Of a stretch of DNA of 62,365 nucleotides, positions 34,178 to 42,429 are shown piece after piece (positions within the stretch are counted from its first letter, which is position 1; each line of letters begins with the position of its first letter). A program made the position numbers and the translations under genes. The stretch is from CAZYQW01 sp964649825 (lineage in GTDB: Bacteria > Planctomycetota > B15-G4 > JADJEK01): NCBI GenBank assembly GCA_964649825.1, contig CAZYQW010000063.1, forward strand, positions 1 through 62,365, read 5' to 3'. Below the pieces are notes generated by a model. It was not told the origin of the DNA. It saw only the letters and a program-made list of their open reading frames with translations, and did not search any database.

Positions 34178-35338
34178 TTACGGGAAGATGATCTCGACGC
34201 CGTTCGAGGCGGAGTATCCGGTCGAGCTGGCGTTGTCTCCGACGAACGCCTGCATCGTGAACGTGACGCTCGGCAGGCTGGCCGGCAGCGTCGCGGGAAG
34301 CACCACGACGCCGTTGCCCGCGCCCGCGCCGCCCAGGGAGAGCAGCAGCGAGAACGGAGAGACGCCGGAGAGCAGCAGCGTGCAGCCGCCGCCGACCGGG
34401 AGCGAGGCCTGGCCGTTGCCGAAGAGGAGCACGCACGGCGCGCCTCCGAGGCCGTCCGCCACCTCGACGGAGATGAACGCGCTCGGAGCGGGGCAGCCGT
34501 TGAACGCGAGGGCCGGCACGAAGCTCCCCGATCCCGGGCAGCCGGCGCCGTACGACGTGACGAGCGTGCAGCCCGCGTCCGCGATCGTGAAGATCGAGCT
34601 CGCGCCGGTCAGGTTGGACACCAGCGTGGCCGCGCCGGTCGACGTGTCGACCGAGTAGAGGGAGCCGGTGGCGCGCGAGAACGCGTGGACCGATCCGTTC
34701 GAGACGTCCGAGGCGAGATCCAGACCGAAGTTCATGTCGACGCCGGCCATCGGCCCGACGATCGTCGCGTTCGCTGCATCGATCTTGTCGATCAGCACGA
34801 GCTCCGGATCCATCGCGCCCTGGGTGGACGAGTACAGGTTGCCGGCGCTGTCGAACGCGAGCCCCCAGAGGTTGCCGGCGGCCTGGCCCTGCTCGGTCAT
34901 GAGGCCGTTGGCGAGATCGACCCGTTGGACCTTCACGATGAGCGAGAGCTGGACGAAGCCGGCCACCCACACCGCGCCGCCGCCCGGTTCGACCGCGAGG
35001 CCGACGCCGCCGCTCGAGTTCGTCGAGATCGTGTAGAGCGGGCTCGCGGTGAGCGTCTGCTCGTCGATCGAGTAGATCGTGTAGCCGTTCAGCAGCCCGG
35101 GGGCCGTGGCGTAGAGCTGCCCGTCCGAGGAGCGATCCATCTGAGCGAAGCCGAACGGCGGCGCGCCGGCGATCGGACCGAGGTTCGTGGCGGTGTTCGT
35201 GGCCGTGTCGATGCCGTAGTACTGGCCGGTGAACGAATCGAGGCCGACGAAGTCGCCGGCGAGCGCGGCGCCGGCAATCGACAACGTGAGAACGGCGGTG
35301 CCGACGAGATTCGTCATGGTGCGCAGAGAAGCCTGCAT
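34178..35338 (-). CDS. Secreted beta-propeller-like protein with shared C-terminal module
   Basis: 386 residues from ATG 35338, with AGAGGA upstream. A signal peptide covers 1-25 (VLTLSIAGAALAG). Repeated propeller-type units follow (FVGLDSFTGQYYGIDTATN, GYTIYSIDEQTLTASPLYT, LWGLAFDSAGNLYSS, HAFSRATGSLYSVDTSTG) to ~255. The shared C-terminal module occupies ~265-386: SYGAGCPGSGSFVPAL, GLGGAPCVLLFGNGQASLP, VGGGCTLLL, and VTFTMQAFVGD. It reads like an NHL/PQQ-type propeller used as an extracellular scaffold; no active-site residues are seen. It sits between two other module-bearing genes on the same strand, separated by ~240 and ~300 nt, suggesting separate promoters. Confidence 0.8.
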   Translation of the reverse strand: MQASLRTMTNLVGTAVLTLSIAGAALAGDFVGLDSFTGQYYGIDTATNTATNLGPIAGAPPFGFAQMDRSSDGQLYATAPGLLNGYTIYSIDEQTLTASPLYTISTNSSGGVGLAVEPGGGAVWVAGFVQLSLIVKVQRVDLANGLMTEQGQAAGNLWGLAFDSAGNLYSSTQGAMDPELVLIDKIDAANATIVGPMAGVDMNFGLDLASDVSNGSVHAFSRATGSLYSVDTSTGAATLVSNLTGASSIFTIADAGCTLVTSYGAGCPGSGSFVPALAFNGCPAPSAFISVEVADGLGGAPCVLLFGNGQASLPVGGGCTLLLSGVSPFSLLLSLGGAGAGNGVVVLPATLPASLPSVTFTMQAFVGDNASSTGYSASNGVEIIFP

Positions 35339-35637
35339 GGATGATCCTCTTTTGCTTGGGTCGAGAGTCGGTTTGGGTGCGGGCGTGCCGGCAAGCCGAG
35401 AAGCCCGTCCCCCCCAATCCGCGCTTGGGCCCGTTTCCTCGGTTCGGTATTCGCCGGGAATCTCACGTTTTCGAGCTCGTCGTCCGTTCGGGTCGCGCTC
35501 GTCCGGAACGACGACGTCGAAGTCCACCGCGCCTCGTGGCCGATCCTCCGCGCGAAGGCTCGAACCGTCCCGAGGATCCCAGGCTCCGATGGCGAGGCCT
35601 CCCGGGCCGCTCGGCGCGTCCTCGGGAGCACCGCCTC
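35339..35637. other. Intergenic between two secreted-protein genes
   Basis: About 300 nt on the minus-strand path from the gene ending at 35638 to the gene starting at 35338. I see no coding sequence or T-tailed terminator. It should contain the promoter of the propeller-like protein gene. Confidence 0.4.
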
Positions 35638-36576
35638 CTACAGCACCGTCAACTGCACTCCGTTCGTCGCCGTAAACCCGATCGGTGACCCGTTGTCCCC
35701 GACGAACCCCTGCATCGTGAACGTCACGCCGGCGGCGGACGCGGGCATGATGCCGGTGAGGATGACGCCGCCGTTGCCCGGGCCGACGCCGCCGAGCGGA
35801 ACCGAGACCAGACCAGGAAGGACGGGGGCGATGTTCAACGTGCATCCGCCGCCGATCGGAAGCGCGGCCTGGTTGAGCCCGAAGAAGAGGACGAGCGGAG
35901 CGCCGCCGAGGCCTTCGCTCACCTGGACCGTGATCTGCGTGCCGTTGACGATCGTCCCGCACGGGCTCGTCGACAGCTCCGGCACGAAGCCGCCGGTGCC
36001 CGCGCAGCCGGTGCCGTACCCCCGGCACGTCACGGCGCGGACGTCGTCGATACCGTAGGTGATGTCGGGGATCGACAGCGTGACCGACGCGATCGAGTCG
36101 CTGCCCGTCGCCAAGAAGCCGAAGAACTGGGCCTGCCCGCTCGAGCCAGTGGCGGCCTGATTCACGACGATCACTCCGTTCACTCTGAACACGATCGGCC
36201 CGACCTCGAGGTCCGTGAACATCGCGCCCCATGCGACCATCGAACCATCGGCCGCCGTGACCGTGAGGTCGTCGTGGAACGCCGGCACGCCGGAGTCGCC
36301 GAACAGGTACCTCGTTCCCGCCGGCGTCGTGTTCTTTGCCCCGTGCGAGTGCGGCGAGGTGTTCACGGTCAACGTGGAGGGCGGCGAACTGAACGTGAAG
36401 CCACCGATCATCGCGGTCGTCCCGTAGGCGCCAGGCACCGCGGACTCGAAGTCCACGTGCGTGTGTGGTCCGATCGCCGTGATGAAGAGGCTCTCATCGG
36501 TGAAGACCTGGATCGCTCCGGTCGCGGTTTGGCTCAAGAGCAAAGCAGCGGCGAACATCTGACACGGGTTCTTCAT
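35638..36576 (-). CDS. Secreted protein with jelly-roll-like domain and shared C-terminal module
   Basis: 312 residues from ATG 36576, with GAGGT upstream. A signal peptide covers 1-20 (AALLLSQTATGA). A beta-sandwich domain (~25-180) starts THVDFESAVPGAYGTTAMI and ends ITYGIDDVRAVTC, like lectin-fold domains that begin with FEs and end with yYIDDVr. The C-terminal module occupies ~183-312: YGTGCAGTGGFVPEL, GLGGAPLVLFFGLNQAALPIG, GVTFTMQGFVGDNGS. This copy of the module is the cleanest of the set. No enzymatic motif; probably exported to the envelope. Confidence 0.8.
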   Translation of the reverse strand: MKNPCQMFAAALLLSQTATGAIQVFTDESLFITAIGPHTHVDFESAVPGAYGTTAMIGGFTFSSPPSTLTVNTSPHSHGAKNTTPAGTRYLFGDSGVPAFHDDLTVTAADGSMVAWGAMFTDLEVGPIVFRVNGVIVVNQAATGSSGQAQFFGFLATGSDSIASVTLSIPDITYGIDDVRAVTCRGYGTGCAGTGGFVPELSTSPCGTIVNGTQITVQVSEGLGGAPLVLFFGLNQAALPIGGGCTLNIAPVLPGLVSVPLGGVGPGNGGVILTGIMPASAAGVTFTMQGFVGDNGSPIGFTATNGVQLTVL

Positions 36577-36825
36577 GTCTTTTTGGACCTCGGCGCAAGT
36601 CGACTCGGTTCGCACGCATGGTATCCCATCGAAGTCGGCCCGCCGGGGCGCATCTCCGGCGTCGACGCGCACGCCGCGACGATCGGCGTTTCCCGCACGC
36701 GACCTCGCACGGACCGCGACCCCCGGAGTCGCGGAAGGGACGAGGCCGAGACGATCATCGCGATCAAAAACTGCGGAGATCGATCGCCCGATGGACGAAG
36801 GACCAGAGAACAACGCGCGGCGGCG

Positions 36826-37092
36826 ATGACCGCCTTCGCGCTCGCCGACGACAACACGTTCGTGAACAGGCGCTGGGGGAAGGAGCTTTTCGGGACACTG
36901 GCGTGGTTCGGCGTGAGCTGGTTCACCGAGACCGACGTCTCGATCGGCGACGACGAGGAGCTCTTCGACCTGCTCGCGGAGAGCGGCGGCCGTCAGATCC
37001 TTTGTCGGCCTCGAATCTCCGCGCGCGGCGACGACCTCGCCGCCGTCGATCCACGCGCCTTGAACGAAGACGGGACGGCCGCGCCGCCGGTA
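36826..37092 (+). pseudogene. Radical-SAM protein fragment
   Basis: Plus-strand reading gives ALADDNTFVNRRWGKELF, then WFTETDVSIGDDEELFDLL and AESGGRQIL. Moving one frame after the last Gln continues as FVGLESPRA. The DDN-F-V-x-RRW, W-x-TD-S and GxESP pattern is the middle of B12-binding/radical-SAM proteins. The CxxxCxxC cluster and the rest of the protein are absent, so this is a ~90-residue relic with a frameshift. It lies between the secreted-protein gene at 35638-36576 and the small ORF at 37132. Confidence 0.6.
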
Positions 37093-37131
37093 CGATCGAA
37101 CGATCGTCCACGTGCAATTCGAGGTCGAACG

Positions 37132-37386
37132 ATGAACCGTGATCGTCACCGCGTTCTCCGTCTCCTGCTCTACGTGTTCCTCGCGCTCACGTGCGCGCGC
37201 GTCTGGCTCGGCCCGTTCTCGATCGAACGGGAAGCGAGCGCGCAGCTTCCGAACGCCGGCGCGCGCCTCGCGGATCTCGTGGCCGAAAGCAAGAACACCA
37301 ACCAGATCCTGGCCGAGATCCGCGACCATCTGAAGACGGGGGTCACGAAGGTCGAGGAGCAGGAGAAGGGCGAGAAGGCGCGCTGA
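37132..37386 (+). CDS. Small exported protein
   Basis: 84 residues from ATG 37132, with GAGG eight nt upstream. An N-terminal hydrophobic segment (LRLLLYVFLALTCARVWL) acts as signal or anchor. The rest is a short helix (GARLADLVAESKNTNQILA, EIRDHLKTG) ending in a charged EEQEKGEKAR tail. It matches no enzyme. The SKNTNQILAEIRDHLKTG segment looks like a protein-interaction helix. Confidence 0.65.
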   Translation: MNRDRHRVLRLLLYVFLALTCARVWLGPFSIEREASAQLPNAGARLADLVAESKNTNQILAEIRDHLKTGVTKVEEQEKGEKAR

Positions 37387-37389
37387 CGG

Positions 37390-37680
37390 GCGGCCGCCTC
37401 ACTCTCAGCGCGGCTCGCGCCTCCGGTTGGGACGGCGAGAAACGCGTGGCGCCCTGCTCGTCGCCGACGAAGACGAGCGGCCCGATGGCCGCGACCGGGA
37501 ACGGCAGCGGCTCGAACCCGACGACGTCGATCACGACGCCGTTCGCGTCGTAGCGCGTCAGCGTCGCGTCGATCGCGTCGGAGACGAACAGGTCGGCCTC
37601 TGGGGCACCAGGCGCGTCGCGGCCGCGACGAGCGTAAGGCCCGCAATCAAGAGCGGGCGAGCCGGGAGCGTAGTGCTCGC
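37390..37680 (-). pseudogene. Broken propeller-type surface protein downstream of the riboswitch-controlled gene
   Basis: Immediately after the stop at 37689, one minus-strand frame encodes a signal-peptide-like LLIAGLTLVAAA. A second frame then continues as PEADLFVSDAIDATLTRYD, NGVVIDVVGFEPLPFPVAA and PLVFVGDEQGA before ending in low-quality sequence. This looks like a YncE-like or NHL-like propeller start with a frameshift near 37610 and the remaining blades deleted. Its position suggests it was the second gene of the cobalamin-riboswitch operon. Confidence 0.5.
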
Positions 37681-37688
37681 GCTTCCGC

Positions 37689-38720
37689 TCAGCCCTGGAT
37701 CATCACTTGATCGCCGGAGAAACCGCCGGCGAAGTCCGCGGCCGAGACCGCGAACGCGCCGGTGATCCCGGCGCCGACGACGGGCGCGACCGTCTTCAGC
37801 TCGTAGACCGAGCCGTCGAAGCTCGTCGGCACGAAGACGGGGAGGACGGCGAAGAACGGGAACTCGACGAGGTTGAACGATGCGCGCAGCTTCGTGAGGT
37901 CGAGGTCGAGGAAGCCGTTCTGGTCGCCGAGGCGCAGCACGATGAACCCGGCCGAATCGATCGCGAGATCGCAGACCGGTTGATTCGGCGTGGCCGTCGC
38001 GGGATGGTTCACCACGACGACGGCGTCGAGGTCGGCCGAGCCCGAGGCGCCGCCGTGGTCCCAGATCGGGTTGCCGAGCGAGTCGAGCGACACCCCCTCG
38101 GGGGCGTCGACGAAGCGAACCTGCGTGATGGCGGAGAGATCGACGAAGCCGCCGACGACGAGCGGGTCGGTCGCGAGCTCGGCGAGGTCGAACGCCTCGC
38201 CGCCCGCGCGAACCGGATCCTCGGGCGGGATCACGTTCGTCGCGACGTTCGCGATCCCCGGCATTCCGCCCACGAGACCGGCGAACGTGCCCATCGGCAG
38301 CGTACCGAACGGCGGCTGCTGGACGGGCGGGCCGCCGTAGCGGCTCGGGAACCGCGCGAAGTTGACGCCGTCGCTCGAGACCTCGACGAACGCGACTTCC
38401 GCGAAGATGTCGGACGGCGTCACGAAGCTGAAGCCGTTCTCGAAGGCGAGGAAGTCGGCTCCGGGGCCGTCCTGGATCGTGACGTTGAAGCCGACGGTGA
38501 TCGATCCGCCGGTGCCGAGCACGACGACGTCGACCGAGCCGTTGGTCAATCCGCCGCCGAGCGGCCCGCCGAGCAGGTTCGCGGGCGGGAAGGACGGGTT
38601 CGCGTTCGGACCCAGGTTCGCCTGGACGATCGTGGTGGCGAACTCGCTCGCGGAGAGCGAGACGACGCTGGCGGAGCAAAGCGCGGCGACGGCCGCGGAG
38701 CGGAAGAGGACGAAAGTCAT
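37689..38720 (-). CDS. Cobalamin-riboswitch-controlled secreted cell-surface protein
   Basis: 343 residues from ATG 38720, with GGAGG six nt upstream. A signal peptide covers 1-24 (AALCSASVVSLSA). The body is one beta-rich domain. It has GSITVGFNVTIQDGPGADF, the motif FLAFENGFSF at about 95-104, AEVAFVEVSSDGVNFARFP, and a Ca-site-like SADLDAVVVVN (~235-245). Similar secreted proteins with FENGF and VSSDGxxF occur next to B12 uptake genes in other bacteria, as I recall. The riboswitch 125 nt upstream strongly implies a role in capturing or handling cobalamin or its precursors at the cell surface. No transporter is encoded in the window, so partners must lie elsewhere. Confidence 0.8.
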   Translation of the reverse strand: MTFVLFRSAAVAALCSASVVSLSASEFATTIVQANLGPNANPSFPPANLLGGPLGGGLTNGSVDVVVLGTGGSITVGFNVTIQDGPGADFLAFENGFSFVTPSDIFAEVAFVEVSSDGVNFARFPSRYGGPPVQQPPFGTLPMGTFAGLVGGMPGIANVATNVIPPEDPVRAGGEAFDLAELATDPLVVGGFVDLSAITQVRFVDAPEGVSLDSLGNPIWDHGGASGSADLDAVVVVNHPATATPNQPVCDLAIDSAGFIVLRLGDQNGFLDLDLTKLRASFNLVEFPFFAVLPVFVPTSFDGSVYELKTVAPVVGAGITGAFAVSAADFAGGFSGDQVMIQG

Positions 38721-38844
38721 GGAACCTCCAATCCCGGGGGTCTTGCGCACCCGGGACGTTGACGCGCGACGCGTGGAGGTAAGGCTGGGACGGAGCGGCT
38801 CGGGGCGAGCCTCTCGATTCCAGCGCCCAATCCACGAGACGCGG

Positions 38845-39030
38845 AGACCTGTTACTTCCCTTCGGTCAGGTCTTCTGGCTCGTGGATCATCCTCGAGAGC
38901 CGCCTTCCCGCCCGATCGACGCGATCCTGGCAGTGGCCTGTTGGCTCTCTCGTCCCCACTTACAGCGGCGGGACCGCGACGGACTTGCACCGTGCTTCCC
39001 TGGGCCGAAGGTGTGGGCGAGAGTGTTGCG
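38845..39030 (-). promoter_or_regulatory. Cobalamin (B12) riboswitch
   Basis: Minus-strand sequence contains the conserved cobalamin-aptamer blocks in order: GGGAAGCACGGTGCAAGTCC (about 39002-38983), GCGGTCCCGCCGCTGTAAG, GCCACTG (38937-38931), GGGAAGGCGG, GGATGATCC and the B12 box GAGCCAGAAGACCTG (38881-38867). After the box, AGACCTG can pair with CAGGTCT (38851-38845), a possible expression-platform hairpin that competes with the B12 box. It lies ~125 nt before the ATG of the surface-protein gene, so control is probably by ribosome-site access or early termination, with cobalamin lowering expression. Confidence 0.92.
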
Positions 39031-39122
39031 CGTCGACGCGCGGCTGTCAACCGTCGCGATCGAATCGCTTTCGAGAAGTGCGCCTCGCGGACGCGAGACG
39101 TCCGTCTCGATCTCGTCCCGCT

Positions 39123-39632
39123 TCAGCCGCCTCGCGCTTCGACGAGGTAGCCGTCCAGCACCCAGCGGGCTTCGACGACTCGTTGGATCTCGGGGTCATC
39201 CTTCGGGGGCTCGACCTCGAGAAGGATCTTCGCGTTCGGAGGGAACGTGACTCCGGCGCGACTGTGGTGCTCGGCGCTGAAGTACCAGGGCAGCACCAAC
39301 ACGTCTTCCTTTGCGTTCGGATGACGCAGCAGCAGACTCACGCCGCGGTTGGGGCTCTCCGTGATGGAACGGCGCGGAATCTCGGGCGCGGCCGTGAAGC
39401 TCTCGAAGTCGGTCAGGACGAACCAGTAGCCCTCCGGCACGACGTAGATCTCCTTCCGGTCGGGGCGGTTCCGAACGAACGTGGTCTCGCCGTTCAGGTT
39501 GACGATGAGGGACGGATCCTGCGGCGGCCAGGCCGGGACGCTCGTGGACTCGTCCACCGTGGTTCCAGCGAGGAACCCGATCGCGAGCGAGCCGATCAAT
39601 GCGAAGAGGGCGGCGGACCGATTCGACGACAT
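39123..39632 (-). CDS. Small exported protein of unknown function
   Basis: 169 residues from ATG 39632, with GGAGG upstream. An N-terminal hydrophobic segment (ALFALIGSLAIGFLAG) is a signal or anchor. The remainder is a single beta-rich domain (SLIVNLNGETTFVRNRPD, EIYVVPEGYWFVLTDFES, VEPPKDDPEIQRVVEARWV). The VVPEGYWFVLTDF stretch resembles cupin-like or receptor-associated strands, but I cannot name a family. It ends about 90 nt upstream of the riboswitch on the same strand, so it belongs to a different transcription unit. Confidence 0.7.
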   Translation of the reverse strand: MSSNRSAALFALIGSLAIGFLAGTTVDESTSVPAWPPQDPSLIVNLNGETTFVRNRPDRKEIYVVPEGYWFVLTDFESFTAAPEIPRRSITESPNRGVSLLLRHPNAKEDVLVLPWYFSAEHHSRAGVTFPPNAKILLEVEPPKDDPEIQRVVEARWVLDGYLVEARGG

Positions 39633-39793
39633 GACGACCTCCGATAGTGTTGCCGTGCTCGGTGGTGGGTGCGAACGCCGGCTGTCGCATCCTATAGCGA
39701 AACCGCGCCGTGGCTCCCGGACTCGTCCACCGGACCATGGCGAAACCTTGGCGAGAGCAGGGACGAAGCCGGAGGTCCGTTATCCTCGCGGAG

Positions 39794-40507
39794 ATGAACG
39801 AGAGCCAGCTCTACTTCCGTCAGCTTCTCGCCGGCCGCGACTTTGCGCGCGGGCAGCCGATCGCGGCGCAAATGGTGAACTTCGTCTACCTGATCGGCGA
39901 TCGCGCGACCGGCGAGTGCGTGGCCGTCGATCCCGCCTGGTCGATCGACGATCTCCTCGACGTCGTCGAACGGGACGAAATGAAGCTCGTCGGTGCGCTC
40001 GCCACGCACTACCACCCCGACCACGTCGGCGGCGACCTCCTCGGGATGGCGACGGTCGAGGGAATCCGCGAGCTGCTCGACCGCCGCGCGGTGAAGATCC
40101 ACTGCCAGGGGGACGAGGTCGAGTGGATCCGGCGCGCCACCGGAGTCTCGACCAGCGACCTCGCCGCGCACGAGAGCGGCGACGAGGTCCGCGTCGGCGA
40201 CGTGCCGATCCGGTTGATCCACACGCCGGGGCACACTCCGGGCAGCCAGTGCTTCCTGGTGGGGAACCGGCTCGTCTCCGGCGACACGTTGTTCCTCGAA
40301 GGGTGCGGGCGCACCGACCTGCCCGGCGGCGATCCCGACGAGATCTACCGGAGCCTGCACCAACGACTCGCTCACCTCCCCGGCGATACGTTGCTCTTCC
40401 CCGGTCACTTCTACGGGCCGCGTGCATCGGGAACGCTGGGCGACGCGCGAGAGCGAAACCAGGTCTTCCGGATCAAGAGCATCGAGGATTGGCGCCGCTT
40501 CCCATAA
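39794..40507 (+). CDS. MBL-fold metallo-hydrolase (glyoxalase II / persulfide dioxygenase-like)
   Basis: 237 residues from ATG 39794. It has the metallo-beta-lactamase motif THYHPDHVGGD at ~71-81 (H72, H74, D76, H77). HTPGHTPGSQCFLVGNRLV near 150 supplies the next His, SGDTLFLEGCGR the bridging Asp, and FPGHFYGPR the last His. The C-terminal helix region is short, closer to persulfide dioxygenase or Zn-hydrolase members than to full glyoxalase II. It probably hydrolyses a thioester or oxidises glutathione-persulfide-type substrates; the exact substrate is not visible. Transcribed toward the HIRAN gene 148 nt away. Confidence 0.85.
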   Translation: MNESQLYFRQLLAGRDFARGQPIAAQMVNFVYLIGDRATGECVAVDPAWSIDDLLDVVERDEMKLVGALATHYHPDHVGGDLLGMATVEGIRELLDRRAVKIHCQGDEVEWIRRATGVSTSDLAAHESGDEVRVGDVPIRLIHTPGHTPGSQCFLVGNRLVSGDTLFLEGCGRTDLPGGDPDEIYRSLHQRLAHLPGDTLLFPGHFYGPRASGTLGDARERNQVFRIKSIEDWRRFP

Positions 40508-40655
40508 GCGGCGATCCGTGCGCCGCGGGCCCGGCGTCGCGGCCCTCGACCCATCGGACGCGAGCGGAGCGGGCCGGACCTTTCGGGACGGCGCGCTTGA
40601 AGCAGAGTCCCGACCGGCTACGTTGGCTCTCGACGCGGCGCGAACGGACCGAGCG

Positions 40656-41378
40656 ATGAACGCGAAGACCATCTGGGTGGCGTGGCAGGATCCGATCGAA
40701 CGCAGGTGGTTGCCGGTGGGGCGGCTCTCGCGTGACATGGGCATCTACCGCTTCGTCTACACCCAGGGCGCGCTCGAGTCCGACTCGTTCGTTCCCTTCG
40801 CCGGTCTTCCGGAGCTCCGCGGGTCCCACGAGGGTGCGACGCTGCCGCCCGTCTTCGCGCAGACGCTCTCGAGCGCCACGGGCCACGTCCGATCGGCGGG
40901 TTTGGCCGACGATCCTCTCGACCTGCTCGCCCTCGTCGGCGGGCGGCTCGGTCCGAACGACATCGAGCTGTTCGCCCATCCGATCAACGAGGACGGTTCG
41001 TTCCGATTCCGGTTCTTCGTCCGCGGGATCCGCCACGTCGAGACGTCGGCGCGAGAGCGCATCCGTCGGCTCGCCGACGGCGCGCGGCTCTTTCTCATGG
41101 CCGACATGCAGAATCCGTACGACGCGCTGGCGCTCGCGCTCCGGACCGCCGACCCTTCGGTCCTCGTCGGGTACTGCCCGAGCTACATCGCGCGCGACTT
41201 TCGCGTCGTCGTCGAGAGCTCGCCGCAAGCGACGTCGGTCGTCGTCGAACGGGTCGACCTCGAAGCGCCGCCGCAGACGATGCTCCTCTGTTCGATGACG
41301 GGCCCGTGGCCGCGGCAGTTCCGGCCGTGCTCCGAGGAGATCTACCAACCGGTCGCCGAGGGCGCGACGTCCGCTTGA
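40656..41378 (+). CDS. HIRAN-domain protein
   Basis: 240 residues from ATG 40656. The N-terminal half (IWVAWQDPIERRWLPVGRL, YRFVYTQGALES, FVPFAGLPELRGSHE) resembles the region that precedes HIRAN domains in bacterial stand-alone HIRAN proteins. The HIRAN core is at ~125-200, with RFFVRGIRHV, ARLFLMADMQNPYDALALAL and VLVGYCPSYIARDF; the NPYDxxAL and GYxP-xxA signatures are present. HIRAN domains bind DNA ends or stalled forks in eukaryotic enzymes; in bacteria the stand-alone form has no proven role. It converges with the decayed peptidase gene. Confidence 0.8.
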   Translation: MNAKTIWVAWQDPIERRWLPVGRLSRDMGIYRFVYTQGALESDSFVPFAGLPELRGSHEGATLPPVFAQTLSSATGHVRSAGLADDPLDLLALVGGRLGPNDIELFAHPINEDGSFRFRFFVRGIRHVETSARERIRRLADGARLFLMADMQNPYDALALALRTADPSVLVGYCPSYIARDFRVVVESSPQATSVVVERVDLEAPPQTMLLCSMTGPWPRQFRPCSEEIYQPVAEGATSA

Positions 41379-41381
41379 CGT

Positions 41382-42006
41382 TCAGCCGTCGATTCGTGCC
41401 GGAAGGACGCCCTCCGCGTCGAGCGTGACCGTGCGCGCCGGCGACGGCAGCGGCCACTCGAACCGACTCTCCTTCTCGACGAGATCGATGTCGAACGAGT
41501 ACGACGATCCGTCCTCGCACTCGACGGCGATCGTCGTCGCGAGCTCGTAGGCGTCCTCGTCCTGCACCTGAGTGATGTTCACGACGATTCCATCGGCGGA
41601 TGGAGCGTGAGCGGTGGTCAGGATCGGGAATCCGGCGCGGAAGAACCACTGGTCGAAGAACTGCCGCAAGTCGATCCCGGACGCTTCCTCGAAGCCCCGC
41701 TCCATGCGCTCGAAGCCGTCGGAGTCGGCGTCGCGGATCTCGGGCCGACGCTCGGATCTGCTCCTCGCGGGTCACGAGTCCGTCGGGAAGGAACGATTTC
41801 GGAAAGCGCAGGACCGAGCACCGCGTCGTGAGGTCCTCGACGGGCGAGAAGATCAGCGCGACGACGCCCGCGGAGGTGTGGTCGAGGAGCTCCCAATCGG
41901 ATGAGGGCAGGCGGACCTCGAACCTCGGGTTCTCGTGGACGTGAAGCGATTCCTGAGCCGCGAGGAGGGAGCTGGCGAGCGTGAACGCGAGCACGAGGAA
42001 GGTCAT
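41382..42006 (-). pseudogene. Chimeric relic: signal-bearing N-terminus joined to M1-peptidase C-terminus
   Basis: From ATG 42006 one frame gives a signal peptide (VLAFTLASSLLAAQ) and a small domain (NPRFEVRLPSSDWELLDH, LTTRCSVLRFPKSFLPDG, LVTREEQIR). At about 41750 that frame degrades, and a different frame opens with SERRPEIRDADSDGFERM, then EEASGIDLRQFFDQWFF and the rest of the C-terminal beta domain of M1 aminopeptidases, to the stop at 41382. The HExxH zinc motif and the catalytic domain are absent. Either a deletion fused two genes, or one gene has lost its middle and shifted frame. In both cases it is not a working peptidase. Confidence 0.65.
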
Positions 42007-42063
42007 GGGTGGATCCGGTTCGAAACGAGGGGCGTGGCTGATCGTGAGCGTGGACGGGGCAAG

Positions 42064-42429
42064 TCACCGCTCGGTGACGATCTCGAGGACGCGCGGCTTG
42101 CCCCAGAGGAACTCCTGACCGTACCCGACCCCGAGCTCGATGAGCTTCGTCCGGTCTCGCGAGTTGGAGATTCCCCCCGCGAGGAGCTCGGCGCCGAGCT
42201 CCTCTCCGATGCGAACGAGCGGGCGGAGCGCCCGCTCCTTCCCATGGTCGATTCCGCCGTCCGGCGGATCATCCACGTCGTCCGGCGAGAGCAGCACGGC
42301 GTCGAGGTCGCCGCCCTGCCGACGCTCGACGGCCCGGTCGCCCGCGGGGGGTGTTGGCGGGCCCATGTGTCGTCCATCTCGAAGGATTCCGTCATTGACG
42401 TCCAGCGGATCAAAACATTGGACGCCCAA
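42064..42429 (-). pseudogene. EAL-domain C-terminal remnant
   Basis: Minus-strand frame ending at 42064 reads KERALRPLVRIGEELGAEL, LAGGISNSRDRTKLIELGV and GYGQEFLWGKP. This is the last ~60 residues of an EAL (cyclic-di-GMP phosphodiesterase) domain, where AEGIE would be AGGIS and the closing GxxYGQGxLxGxP is recognisable. The EAL signature itself and most metal ligands are gone, and residues encoded before ~42260 are low quality. It lies upstream of the chimeric peptidase relic. Confidence 0.5.

Noticed and set aside
38845..39030. tRNA or other structured RNA gene
   Set aside because: The order of conserved blocks, including the B12 box, fits a cobalamin riboswitch and no tRNA arms are present.
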